From Aristophania vespae (GTDB lineage Bacteria > Pseudomonadota > Alphaproteobacteria > Acetobacterales > Acetobacteraceae), in contig NZ_CP047652.1 in the NCBI RefSeq assembly GCF_009906835.1, positions 1,674,001-1,738,000 of the forward strand: a stretch of DNA of 64,000 bases, written 5' to 3'. A program made the translations under genes and the position numbers. The notes beneath the pieces were generated by a model, which saw nothing but the letters and a program-made list of their open reading frames with translations, made no database searches and was not told the DNA's origin. Positions 28,207 through 39,700 of this stretch are shown piece after piece. Position 1 is the first letter of the stretch. The number at the start of each line of letters is the position of its first letter.

Positions 28207-28658
28207 AAAAGGCCATTACCCTAGCAACAGAACTTATAAAACAGTTTGAAGGCTGCTCTTTAATTCCCTATCTCTGCCCAGCTGGATTTTGGACAATTGG
28301 ATATGGCAGTACAGTCTCAGCTAACGGTAAACCCGTTACTGACCTTACCAAACCTATAACGTGGTCAGAGGCGAATTCTCTCTTACTGTCAACTATTCAA
28401 GATGTGCAAAAGCAGCTTGCGCGTGTGGTGACTATATTCGTAACTCCACAGCAGGAAGCAGCGTTAATTTCGCTTATTTACAATATAGGTATTGGTAATT
28501 TCAGACGTTCAACACTTTTGAAGCTACTTAATACCGGCCAAATGAAGCAGGCCGCCGAACAGTTTCTTCGCTGGAATAAATCACAAGGACAAACTCTAAG
28601 CGGCCTAACACAGAGGCGAAAGGCAGAAAGAGCGGTTTTCCTGGGAGAAACACCATGA
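28203..28658 (+). CDS. Phage-type lysozyme (GH24 endolysin)
   Basis: 151 residues of the T4-lysozyme/GH24 family. Catalytic Glu in IKQFEGCSL; Thr in FWTIGYGS. The position of the usual catalytic Asp is Cys (YLCPAG), a variant seen in some phage lysozymes. ALISLIYNIGIGNF, STLLKLLN and LTQRRKAERAVF complete the fold. No signal or SAR anchor, so release needs a holin. ATGA overlaps on both sides join it to its neighbours. Confidence 0.9.
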   Translation: MKKAITLATELIKQFEGCSLIPYLCPAGFWTIGYGSTVSANGKPVTDLTKPITWSEANSLLLSTIQDVQKQLARVVTIFVTPQQEAALISLIYNIGIGNFRRSTLLKLLNTGQMKQAAEQFLRWNKSQGQTLSGLTQRRKAERAVFLGETP

Positions 28659-28963
28659 AAATACTCTTTAACTTGCGCCACTGGCTTCAACAGCCAAGCA
28701 CATTATATGGTTTATCTGCTTTTATTGGTGGCATTATCGGACTTTGGTTTAAAGCTATTACGCCAGACGTCGCTTATACGATGATGGCAGCATCTTTACC
28801 TATGCTCTTGCCAGATAACACATCTGCACAGCGTATAGGGCAAGCAGCTCTTTTACCTCTGATCTCTGCTTTAAGCCACCATAAAGGGTCGGGTACCAAC
28901 CTTAATGCACCTGACAAGATAGGGCATATTAACTCCAAAAACTATTTTAGAAACCCTTATTAA
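28655..28963 (+). CDS. Small membrane protein, probable holin
   Basis: 102 residues with hydrophobic stretches at about 17-37 (TLYGLSAFIGGIIGLWF) and 43-58 (VAYTMMAASLPMLLP), then a soluble tail. It overlaps the lysozyme stop by 4 bp. Size, topology and position suggest a holin, but no family signature is visible. Confidence 0.5.
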   Translation: MKILFNLRHWLQQPSTLYGLSAFIGGIIGLWFKAITPDVAYTMMAASLPMLLPDNTSAQRIGQAALLPLISALSHHKGSGTNLNAPDKIGHINSKNYFRNPY

Positions 28964-29024
28964 TATGGGCTGAAACAACAAGCCCCTTATTTAAAATCAA
29001 ATTATTTATTAAGGATATTTTAAC

Positions 29025-29354
29025 ATGACAGAAGCACAAACAACATCTTCTATTTTTAATCACGCTATCACCGATCTCGCTTCATCAGCTGAGGCTGCCA
29101 TCAAAGCTATTACGGGCCTTAGTCTAAGCAGTAACCAGCAGAAAGTCATTGATGGTGTCTTAAAAATTGCTGACGGCCTTTTACCTGCCATTGAAGGAAT
29201 AACACCTTTTGACCTTGAAAAAGTTATTAAAGGCAGCACTGAAATTCTTAATGGCGTAGCTGACGTTACAACGGGAGTAAAAACAAAATCATCATTAATT
29301 CCTAACCTGCCCCATATCCCAAATCTAATAAAAGCAGCATCACCAAGTGAATAA
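29025..29354 (+). CDS. Hypothetical helical protein of the lysis cassette
   Basis: 109 residues, mildly hydrophobic helices without a clear TM segment, rich in A, I, L, T; AAGGA box upstream. No family recognised. Its stop overlaps the GTG of the next gene, so it belongs to the same transcript. Confidence 0.5.
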   Translation: MTEAQTTSSIFNHAITDLASSAEAAIKAITGLSLSSNQQKVIDGVLKIADGLLPAIEGITPFDLEKVIKGSTEILNGVADVTTGVKTKSSLIPNLPHIPNLIKAASPSE

Positions 29355-29580
29355 CTGGTTAGGTTTGAAGGCGCTCACTATAATAGTGGGCGCTTTAATC
29401 AGTCTGGTCATATATGCAAACAGAGCAGGGCGAAACGCAGCGCGTGTTAAATTTGAAAAAGAAAATGCACAACTTGCCCAACAGGTAACACGCGTTGTGC
29501 GAGCTATGGCTCAGGCTGAAATAAACAAGCCCATCACAGCAAAGGAGCTTATAGACCGGCTGAATAATGGAAAAATATAA
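29347..29580 (+). CDS. Probable inner-membrane spanin (Rz-like)
   Basis: 77 residues: N-terminal TM (LKALTIIVGALISLVIY) then a charged helix with coiled-coil character (KFEKENAQLAQQVTRVVRA). This is the i-spanin layout. GTG start overlapping the previous stop by 8 bp; 1-bp overlap with the lipoprotein gene that follows. The pair position supports the spanin call. Confidence 0.55.
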   Translation: MNNWLGLKALTIIVGALISLVIYANRAGRNAARVKFEKENAQLAQQVTRVVRAMAQAEINKPITAKELIDRLNNGKI

Positions 29581-29801
29581 TGAAGACTTATGTAATAATG
29601 CTGTTATTACTGGTTATGGGAGCCTGCTCCGCTCCCCATTTACAAACAATCTGCCCAATATTGGTTGATTATTCTCCAACAGACCAACAAGCCCTTGCCA
29701 AGGAATTATTACAATTACCCGATCATTCCCATATAGTACGTTGGCTTGGTGATTACATCGGGCTGAGAGACCAGGTAAAATCATGTCAAACTAAAAGTTG
29801 A
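29580..29801 (+). CDS. Small lipoprotein, probable outer-membrane spanin (Rz1-like)
   Basis: 73 residues with a short signal and lipobox (LLVMGACSAP), so the mature protein would be an outer-membrane lipoprotein of about 55 residues. Directly after the i-spanin candidate (TAATG overlap). Together with holin and endolysin candidates it completes a Gram-negative lysis module. The assignment is by architecture and position. Confidence 0.55.
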   Translation: MKTYVIMLLLLVMGACSAPHLQTICPILVDYSPTDQQALAKELLQLPDHSHIVRWLGDYIGLRDQVKSCQTKS

Positions 29802-29883
29802 TTACTTTATTCTAATACCAAATAAGTAACATTTATTGCCCATAATATTATATTTTATAAATAAATTCTGACATATTTATGAA

Positions 29884-29940
29884 AGGCGCGGCAATATGTT
29901 TAATGCTTAAACAGCGTTTAGAAGCATAAAATCCGCGCCT
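29884..29940. ncRNA. Two-stem hairpin at the end of the lysis island
   Basis: Outer GC-rich stem AGGCGCGG / CCGCGCCT encloses an inner stem ATGCTTAAAC / GTTTAGAAGCAT with loop AG. It stands out from the AT-rich surroundings. It could be a structured small RNA, a terminator for the lysis genes (no U-tract seen) or a recombination site. Confidence 0.4.
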
Positions 29941-30043
29941 GATTTGCACGAACATGCAAAAATTTATGCCACTTTATTTATAAAGTGATGTCATGATATG
30001 AAATATTCAAAGAAAACACTTTTTATTGGTGCCTCTTTTATCT

Positions 30044-31036
30044 CTAAAACATTGAATTGACAGCAAATTGAGGCGTAACCTGAATATTGCTATTGTGACC
30101 TGCAAAATAGAAGGCCGATCCTACAATAATACCCCATCTTGGGTTCCAGTTATATTCTATGGCTGGGGCAATTTGCCAATCACTGGACGCAGAACTTATT
30201 TTATTAACGTAATGACCTCGACTGTCATAACCCTTAATATGAGAGCCATTTGCCCAGTCATGTGCCAAGTCAGTTGCTAAAACCCATTTTTGGTTTAGCC
30301 CATATTCTAAAGAAATACCTGTTTGCCCACTCATGCCAGGATGGCCACGGCCATAAAAGCCGTAATCAGTGCCATAGCTCGTCATATTTTTTAAACGAGC
30401 TGATGAAACGGACCGCCTGAACCAGTTCCAGACTCTAACACGAAGTTCATGTTGACCAGGCAGCGTATATGTCGACTGCGACACAAATCCAAGACGAAAA
30501 ATGTAAGTCCCTGTTCCAACACCGTCCTGCTCATGGCCAAGATTACTATAATCTCCTGTTGGAAAAGCCATACTTGCAATAATACTTAAAGCAGGAATAT
30601 AACGTTCTGGATCTGGTCTAACAAAACGATAAATTAAGCCCAGAGGCATATCAGCCGCTTTGGGACCATGAGCATGGCCCGCAGCATGCTTCCATCTATA
30701 ATTAACCATCGTGTGAAACTGAATACTCAAATCAGGCGTAATACCATATTTCCACAAAGTAGAGTTTGATAAGCTACGCTGTAAGGGGTGCTTTGCAGGC
30801 CCCGTCCCGCCATGAGGACCAAAAGCCCCCATAGGTTGGCTATAAGAGTAATAAGGCTCAACGTTTAAAACTCCCTCTCCAGTTGTGCCAGAAGGAGAGA
30901 CGAGCGAGCCTGTGTACCACTGGCCAGCCTTGGCGTCTGTTATGTTAAAAGTGCAAAATAAAGCGGATGTTGCCAGTATCTTTAATGTCTTCACTTTAAA
31001 AAACTTTTGCAATGACTGAACCACTCTCTCACTCAT
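30044..31036 (-). CDS. Outer-membrane beta-barrel channel (MetA/phenol-degradation-type)
   Basis: 330 residues with a signal peptide ending about residue 37 (TDAKA), alternating beta-strand pattern throughout and a terminal Phe as in outer-membrane barrels. The GQWYTGSLVSPSGTTGEGVLN opening and AIEYNWNPRWGIIVGSAFY ending resemble the transporter family annotated as MetA-pathway of phenol degradation. It lies 22 bp beyond the asparaginase stop on the same strand. It may therefore be co-transcribed and allow amino-acid or amide entry; that substrate idea is inference. Confidence 0.6.
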   Translation of the reverse strand: MSERVVQSLQKFFKVKTLKILATSALFCTFNITDAKAGQWYTGSLVSPSGTTGEGVLNVEPYYSYSQPMGAFGPHGGTGPAKHPLQRSLSNSTLWKYGITPDLSIQFHTMVNYRWKHAAGHAHGPKAADMPLGLIYRFVRPDPERYIPALSIIASMAFPTGDYSNLGHEQDGVGTGTYIFRLGFVSQSTYTLPGQHELRVRVWNWFRRSVSSARLKNMTSYGTDYGFYGRGHPGMSGQTGISLEYGLNQKWVLATDLAHDWANGSHIKGYDSRGHYVNKISSASSDWQIAPAIEYNWNPRWGIIVGSAFYFAGHNSNIQVTPQFAVNSMF

Positions 31037-31058
31037 ATTTGCACTGCTTACTTTTTAT

Positions 31059-32162
31059 TCAATATCTAGCAAGGAAATCCTGCTGAATTTTGGATTTGTC
31101 TCTCACATGGTTTGCTAACAGTAACTGCAAAAGAATACGGGCTTTTTGAGGGTTTAAATCGTAAGAAACAACTAAACCATGTTCATCATCATTAACTTCG
31201 ACATTACGGTTAACAAAACCTTCACCTACTCTAGCAGAACGCACAATAATCACACCAGCTTTAACAGCACGATCCAGTCCAGAAAGAGCCTCTTGTGAAA
31301 CATTGCCATCACCCATACCAGCAATAACTAAACCAGCCGCACCCGCCTTTACAGCTTCGTCAATTTGTTGCGCATCCATATCAGCATGAGCATAAATTAT
31401 TCTCACCTGAGGGAGATTTTGCTCTGTAGGTAAAGCAATATGGTTAAAAGAAACTGGTGGGCCAAAAAAACGGACAGACGCAGCATCAACAGCGCCAATA
31501 GGCCCGGCAATTTGGGACTTAAATGTCTCTAACGATGTGGTGCTTGTTTTCGTCACCCAGCGCGCTGCATGAATGGTATCATTTAACACAATCATGACCC
31601 CCCGGCCCTGCGCAGCAGGATCAACGGCCACTTTGACGGCTTCATACATATTAGCAGGACCATCGGCACTTATAGCTGTGCTTGGTCTCATAGCTCCTGT
31701 TAAAATAACCGGGTGAGATGTCTTTATAACTTTATCCAGGAAAAAGGCCGTTTCTTCCATAGTATCAGTGCCGTGAGTAATCACGACGGCATCAGCCTCA
31801 TCATGGGCAAAAACCTGGTTAATACGCTCAGCCAAACGAAACCAGACTTTTGAGTTCATGTTTTGAGACGGAATATTGGAAATTTGCTCAGCTTTTAAGC
31901 GCGCAAGCTTTTCAATACCCGGTACACCAGCAATCAGATCTTCGCCCGTGACAGCCCCAGCATCATAACTAATGGCTGAACGTTCAGAGGCTTTTCCCGA
32001 AATTGTACCCCCAGTAGCCAGAACCAAAACGCGCGGTAACGAAGAGTGCATAGGTGCCTTCCCAGTTTGTGCCAAAGCAAAAGAACTACTTACAGCAAAA
32101 ATAATAGCACCCACTAAGGCATAAACCCAGCTTGAGCAACGCCTCCTATATAACTGAGCCAT
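31059..32162 (-). CDS. ansB: Periplasmic L-asparaginase (type II)
   Basis: About 367 residues from the ATG at 32162, with a signal peptide (VYALVGAIIFAVSSSFALAQ). Asparaginase motifs: VLATGGTISG (first catalytic Thr), VITHGTDTMEETAFFL (second Thr and Asp), TGAMRPSTAISADGPANMYEA (Lys region absent from this piece but fold kept), GLVIAGMGDGNV. It hydrolyses asparagine to aspartate and ammonia in the periplasm. An open frame extends to 32297 but would add a hexamer-encoded (LV)n stretch before the signal; AAGG before 32162 supports the shorter start. It lies downstream of aspD and aspT on the same strand. Confidence 0.88.
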   Translation of the reverse strand: MAQLYRRRCSSWVYALVGAIIFAVSSSFALAQTGKAPMHSSLPRVLVLATGGTISGKASERSAISYDAGAVTGEDLIAGVPGIEKLARLKAEQISNIPSQNMNSKVWFRLAERINQVFAHDEADAVVITHGTDTMEETAFFLDKVIKTSHPVILTGAMRPSTAISADGPANMYEAVKVAVDPAAQGRGVMIVLNDTIHAARWVTKTSTTSLETFKSQIAGPIGAVDAASVRFFGPPVSFNHIALPTEQNLPQVRIIYAHADMDAQQIDEAVKAGAAGLVIAGMGDGNVSQEALSGLDRAVKAGVIIVRSARVGEGFVNRNVEVNDDEHGLVVSYDLNPQKARILLQLLLANHVRDKSKIQQDFLARY

Positions 32163-32236
32163 AGAGAAATTTACCTTATGCTTATGCAAAGCCAGCTTCG
32201 TAAAGAGCAATGCTTTCACGCGAAACGGAGAACGGG

Positions 32237-32272
32237 GAACAAGAACAAGAACAAGAACAAGAACAAGAACAA
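32237..32272. repeat. Hexamer repeat, GAACAA x 6, upstream of asparaginase
   Basis: Six perfect copies between the aspD stop and the ansB start. A change in copy number would alter the spacing of any promoter or leader here but not the ansB frame, as the repeat is upstream of the preferred start. Confidence 0.95.
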
Positions 32273-32320
32273 GAAAAAATAACTGGGTAAAGTGCACTCT
32301 ACCCAGTTTTCATTCTAAAT

Positions 32321-33913
<1,593 letters not shown>

Positions 33914-33938
33914 CTAGCCTCCTTAGATTTTTGATTAC

Positions 33939-35633
33939 TTATGAAAAGGCAACAACAAGAGGACCAAGTAATGTTAACAACACATTGGCCAGTGCGTAGG
34001 TAATGGCAAAGGGCGCCGTCGGAACGGCATTTCCCGCTTTATTTAAAATTTCACCCAAGGCTGGATTGGCACTACGTGAGCCAGATAAGGCACCTGCAAA
34101 AATTGCTACGTTACGATATCGCAACACATAAAGCCCGAACAACATTGTAATTATGAGCGGTACAATCGTTACAACAACACCAAGCATGAATAATGTCACA
34201 CCATGTTGCATGATTGTAGAAATTGCCTGCTGGCCAGTTTGCAAACCAGTAACAGCAACAAACCCGGCGAGACCAAAATCCATTAAGAAAGTGGAAGTTT
34301 CACGACTCATATTACCAATAAGGGGGTGACGGTTTTGGTACCAACCAAAGACCAACCCAGCTAGCAGAGCACCGCCCCCACTTCCCAAGGTTAAAGGCAC
34401 TGAACCAAAATGCACAACACCTAAGCCAATAAACAAACCTACCGCCAGGCCAAGAGCATGAAACACTATGTCGGTTTTCACTGTTGTGACTAAGGCTGTC
34501 CCAATTTGAGCGGTAAGCCGGCTTATGTCAGAAGCATTACCATAGAGGGTAATAATATCGCCTTCTTTAGCAACACTATCAGCTTTAACAGCAATCTTTC
34601 TACCATCACGTGTGATATCAATAAGATAAACACCGTGCCTAGCCTCTGGAGACAAAATATCCTTACATTGATCAAGGGTTTTACCTACAAAATCCTTATT
34701 TGTAAGAACAACATTTTCACGCGTTATAACAACATCCAGGCCAGATATGTCATCTGTCTCCGTGCCAATTTGTGACCCATATTTAACAATATTATCCCGA
34801 TGACCCAGTAATAAAACCTGGTCTCCTGGTAAAAGAGCAAGGTCACCCGACAATTTAAAAGGTTTTTTATCTCTTAAAACCTGCTCTACCGTCACATTTT
34901 GAATTGTCTGCTCTAACTGAGAAACTGTCAGCCCTTTTTTATTAATAATAAAGGCGCGCCCCATGAGATCAGGCACAGCAAAACTCTCATTCTGCTTAAG
35001 GAGACGAACACCTCCGGCCTGGCTCGTCTCGGCCTGAATAGCATCATCACGAATGCTGCGTTTCATAAACCATGGAAGAATATTGACGCAGATAATGATA
35101 GTACCGATAGAACCAAAAATATAGGTTACGGCATAACCAATCGCGACATTACCTTGCAGCTGCTGCACTTCTGATAATGGAAGCCCCAATTTGCCCAAAG
35201 CAGAACCAGCCGTGCCAATAATGGCAGATTGTGTCAAACCACCAGCAGCCAGACCAGCGGCCAAACCTTTATCTAAATGAAAGAGGCGCGAAACCGTAAC
35301 AACCGTAATAAGCCCTGTTACAGCCAGCACAACCGCAAGCATGATTTCTTTAAGAGACTCTCGCCCCAATGAGCGAAAAAATTGCGGGCCGCTTTGATAA
35401 CCGACGGCATAAATAAAGAGGGCAAAAAGAACATTCTTAATGCCCGAATCAATATGCACCCCCACCTGACTTATGACGACAGCCGCAAGCAAAGACCCTG
35501 CAACCCCACCTAACTGGAAAGAACCAAAGCGCAAACGGCCCAGGCCATATCCAATCACAAGTGAAAGAAAAAGAGCAATTTCGGGAGCCGCATTGAATAT
35601 ATGTGAGAAAAAATTAACAACGTTATGCAACAA
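33939..35633 (-). CDS. aspT: Aspartate:alanine antiporter AspT
   Basis: 564 residues: about five TM helices, a central cytosolic part with two TrkA-C/RCK_C-like domains (roughly residues 205-370), then five or more TM helices, the layout of the AAEx family. Glycine-rich motifs GLAAGGLTQSAIIGTAGSA and LGSGGGALLAGLVFGW are present. With AspD it would form the electrogenic aspartate/alanine cycle: one charge is moved per exchange and decarboxylation consumes a proton, giving proton-motive force. It is the first gene of the minus-strand aspT-aspD-ansB unit. Confidence 0.9.
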   Translation of the reverse strand: MLHNVVNFFSHIFNAAPEIALFLSLVIGYGLGRLRFGSFQLGGVAGSLLAAVVISQVGVHIDSGIKNVLFALFIYAVGYQSGPQFFRSLGRESLKEIMLAVVLAVTGLITVVTVSRLFHLDKGLAAGLAAGGLTQSAIIGTAGSALGKLGLPLSEVQQLQGNVAIGYAVTYIFGSIGTIIICVNILPWFMKRSIRDDAIQAETSQAGGVRLLKQNESFAVPDLMGRAFIINKKGLTVSQLEQTIQNVTVEQVLRDKKPFKLSGDLALLPGDQVLLLGHRDNIVKYGSQIGTETDDISGLDVVITRENVVLTNKDFVGKTLDQCKDILSPEARHGVYLIDITRDGRKIAVKADSVAKEGDIITLYGNASDISRLTAQIGTALVTTVKTDIVFHALGLAVGLFIGLGVVHFGSVPLTLGSGGGALLAGLVFGWYQNRHPLIGNMSRETSTFLMDFGLAGFVAVTGLQTGQQAISTIMQHGVTLFMLGVVVTIVPLIITMLFGLYVLRYRNVAIFAGALSGSRSANPALGEILNKAGNAVPTAPFAITYALANVLLTLLGPLVVAFS

Positions 35634-35901
35634 AAAAACTCCTAAAAACAGATAATTGTCGCTTTATTCTTTTTCCATAATTCAAAAGGCTGTCACAAAC
35701 TTTTACAGAAATCAAATAAATTAAGGCCAATACCTTAAAATCATAAAAAACTTTAAATTAACCAAGATTGGAGTAAAATATAAATTTTTTGTTTATTTAA
35801 AATTACTAATAAATTAATTTTATAATAGCGTTAAGTTTATTTAAATCTCTTTAGGAAATGATTAAAATATCAGGATAAATAAAATTCTATAGGAGAAAGA
35901 A

Positions 35902-36231
35902 ATGAGAAAAACTCTTTTAACCATCATTTCCATGATGTCTCTTTCAATAACCGTCCCAGCTTTAGCGCAGAATTCCGCAAGCTGGCCACCTGAAGCAGGG
36001 GCCAAAACGCCTTATAACGCCCTTTCTGTCCCCACAGATTTAAAACCTGTAGGACAGTCACTAAAACAGCTTCTAAATCAAGGCTTTAAAATCACGACCT
36101 CAAATTACTTTCAAAATGGTGAGATATTTACATTAAAACATAAAAAATCTGTTGTTTTATGCGTTTTAACAGCACCTGGTGCAAATACAGACCAAAATGT
36201 ACCAACATCTCGCTGCTGGACATTAAATTAG
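35902..36231 (+). CDS. Small secreted protein of unknown function
   Basis: 109 residues with a clean signal peptide (MRKTLLTIISMMSLSITV..ALA) and a mature part of about 87 residues containing two Cys that could form a disulfide. TAGGAGAAAG before the ATG is a strong RBS. It stands alone; no family recognised. A weak hairpin follows at 36247-36275. Confidence 0.6.
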   Translation: MRKTLLTIISMMSLSITVPALAQNSASWPPEAGAKTPYNALSVPTDLKPVGQSLKQLLNQGFKITTSNYFQNGEIFTLKHKKSVVLCVLTAPGANTDQNVPTSRCWTLN

Positions 36232-36246
36232 ACTAGTCTAAATTAT

Positions 36247-36275
36247 GAGAGGTTCTTTCTTTTAAGGAGCCTCTC
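36247..36275 (+). terminator. Possible weak terminator
   Basis: GAGAGGTTC / GAGCCTCTC stem (one G-T pair) around an 11-nt loop, 16 bp after the secreted-protein gene. The following tract is not a clean T-run. Confidence 0.4.
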
Positions 36276-36779
36276 AAACCTCACTTTTATAAATATCTTT
36301 TATAATAAGCCTGAACTGAGCTCTGCTTTTTCTAAGCCTCTTCATATGGCAATCGAGTCGAGTTTTGCAAAATTAATTTTGGGCTCCCCCATGGTCAAAC
36401 GGCAAAATCTTGATCATTGACAATAATAAAACGTCACATAACCATAGACGATATGAACCAATGATCTGACACCATCCATGCCGTAAATGACTGCTCCCAA
36501 CAAAGCTGAGAAAGTCATTTAAAACTGAAACGAACCTAGCAAGAACACAGTCATAATACTGGTAAGCCACGACCCTACCCCTAAATCGGGCAAAGAATAA
36601 TTTTGGCCAAAGCTTCCCAAGCACTCAAATATTCTACAGCCCGTTTTATGCAGTTTTTTCAAATTTTTCGTAGATACAAAATCTATCAATATTAAAAGCC
36701 AAGAAATAAGTGCTCAAACAATATGGCACGGGGCTAAAAATATTTTGAGATGAAACAAAGTGTTTTCTTCTCCTTAGGC
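36276..36779. other. Intergenic, no gene supported
   Basis: A minus-strand frame at 36373-36624 (83 codons) has no recognisable family and no RBS; it may be an eroded insertion element. Nothing else seen before the satellite begins. Confidence 0.35.
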
Positions 36780-39700
36780 CGCAAAGCTTTTACAATCAAA
36801 AGATTATGCCCTGCGTCCGTAAAGGTGAATCGAAGGCGGACTCAACCCATAGTTGTTTCATATGGTGTGTTTCGCACTTAGGAAGATGAACTGATTCCAT
36901 CCCCCCTGGCTGTCACCAAATTAGGTGTTCTCCTCATGCACGGGAATAAAGCACCATTCGAATAATCACGCATTCCTTAGCCTATCTCCCACCTATGCGA
37001 AGATGGATCGCAATCTGTGGTTGTTTTTATATAGTGTTTCTCGCGCATATAAGAATGAAGCACTGTCCGAACGATCATGCATTACCCGGTTTATCCCCAT
37101 TTACGTGAAGATGGATCGTAACACTCTCAACTTACGGTTGTTTTACGTAATATTCTTTCGCGCATAGGGGATTAGGCCGATTTCCTCTCTCCTAACTGTC
37201 ACTAAACAACTATCCCCCTCATGCATGGGAGCGAAACATCGCCCAGACGATCACGCATTTCCCAGCCTATGCGAAGGTGAATTGTAACGCTATCAACCCA
37301 TGGTTGTTTTACACGGTGCTTCTTGCGCATGCGGGAACAAAGCGTCGCCCTAACGATCATGCATTTCCCAATTTATCCCCCAACCTACGCGAAAGTTGAA
37401 TCGTAACACTTTCAACCTGTGATTGTTTTATGAAGTGTCTTTTGCGCATATGAAGATAAACCGTTTCTCTCCCTCTGACTGTCAGAAAACAACTATTTCC
37501 CCCCGTACGAGAACGAAGCGCCCTTCGAACGATCATACATCTCCTAGCACATCCCCTGCCTATTCAAAGGTAAACCGTAACGTTCTCAACTTATGGTTGT
37601 TTTACGAGATGCCATTCACACATGCAGGAACGAAGCTTCGTTTAAAAAATCATACATTACCCAGTTTATCCACTAACCTACGCGGAGGTGAATTGTAACG
37701 TTTTAAAATTATCGTTGTTTTGTATGGTGTTTCTCGCAAGTGCGAAAACAAAGCATCGCTCGAACAATCACGCATTTTCAAGCCTCTTTCTAGCCTAAGA
37801 GAAGGTAGATCGTAAGGGTTTTCAACATGTGATTGTTAACATGGGGTTTTTCGTGCACAGGCGGGAACGAAGCATCATTCGAACGATCATGCATCTTTCA
37901 GGCTCCCCCCACCTAAGCGAAGGTTAACCGTAACGTTATCAGCCTATGGTTGTTTTATGTAATGTTTTCGCACTCACGAGGATGAACCGAACGCCTTTTC
38001 CCTTTACTGTCGCCAGACAACTATTCTCCTCGCGTACAAGAACGAAGCGCCACACGAACAATCACTTATTTCCTAGCCTACCCCTCATCCATGCAAAGGT
38101 GAATCGCAACATTCTCAATCTGTGGTTGTTTTATTTGGTGCTTGTTGCGCACATACGGGAATGAGACCTCACTCAAACAATCACGCATTTACCAGTCTAT
38201 CCCCCGCTTAAGCGAAGATGAATCGCCACGTTCTCAACCTAAAGTTGTTTCATGTGATGTTTCTCGCAAGTGCGAAAACAAAGCGCCGCCCAAACAATCT
38301 GCATTCCCAAGCCTGTCCCTCGCCTAAGTGAAGATACATCGCAACGCTCTCAACCTATGATTATTTCACGAAATGCTATTGGCACATTCAGAAACGGAAC
38401 GCCGCTCGAGCGATCGTACATTCTCCGGTCTATCCCTCGTCCGTGCGAAAGTGAACCGAGGCGATTTCAACCTATGATTGTTTCATATAATGTTCTTTCG
38501 CACAGGCGGAAACGAAGCACTGTTCGAACGATCATACATTACCCGGTTTATCCCTCACCTACACGAAGGTGAACCGTGACGATCTCAACCTATAATTGTT
38601 TCATATAATATTCTTTCGCACAGGCAGGAACGAAGCACTGTTTGAACGATTATACATTACCCAGCCTATCCCTCACCTACACGAAGGTGAACCGTGGCGA
38701 TTTCAACCTATGATTGTTTCATATAATGTTCTTTCGCACAGGCGGAAACGAAGCACTGTTCGAACGATCATACATTACCCGGTTTATCCCTCACCTACAC
38801 GAAGGTGAACCGTGACGATCTCAACCTATAATTGTTTCATATAATATTCTTTCGCACAGGCAGGAACGAAGCACTGTTTGAACGATTATACATTACCCAG
38901 CCTATCCCTCACCTACACGAAGGTGAACCGTGGCGATTTCAACCTATGATTGTTTCATATAATGTTCTTTCGCACAGGCGGGAACGAAGCACTGTTCGAA
39001 CGATTATACATTACCCAGCCTATCCCTCACCTACACGAAGGTGAATTGTAACGTTTTCAAGTTATAGTTGTTTTGTATGGTGTTCTTTTGCACAAATGCG
39101 GGGATAAGACCAACAAAAGGAATTACTGGCTTCTTAACCCAAAAATATATACCGCTTATGCAAGGATGAATTGCAAGAGCGTTCAACTTATGATTGTTTT
39201 ATATGGCGTTTTTCGCGCGTAAGGGGATGAACCGAACGCCTTCCTCCCTTACTATCGCCAAACAACGACTCCCCGCCTGAGTAGGAAAGAGCCATTCGCA
39301 CGGGTAGCGATACTCGAACAATGTGCAATGTCTCACGCGCGAAGATAAGACCAACGAAAGAAACCCCCAAGTTTTTAACGCAAAAACGTATCTTGCCCGT
39401 GCAAGGGGATCTATGAAGGTGTTCAACTCCTAGTTGATTTGCTTGATATTCTTCGCACATAGGAGAATGAACCGATTTTTCTCTTTTTACTTTCACCAAA
39501 TCATTACCTTGCCTTAGAAAGAAAAAACCGTTCTCGCAGGTTGGCAACCCTCGAATAATACGATGTTCTCGCGCGCAAGAATTAGACCGGCAAAAGGAAT
39601 TACTGGGTTTTTAACGCAAAAACGTATTTTATTAATGTAAGGGGGATCCGTAAGGGCATTCAACCTCTAGTTATTTTACGTGATATTCTTCGCACATAGG

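Noticed and set aside
32163-32297. Longer asparaginase start with an (LV)n N-terminus
   Set aside because: The hexamer encodes it, and it would put 45 residues before a good signal peptide; the ATG at 32162 has an RBS.
36373-36624. 83-codon minus-strand frame as a transposase fragment
   Set aside because: No motif I can match with confidence and no start signal.
38270-39044. Plus-strand frames of 70-100 codons repeated with identical sequence
   Set aside because: They are readings of the 118-bp satellite unit, bounded by the unit and not by gene signals.
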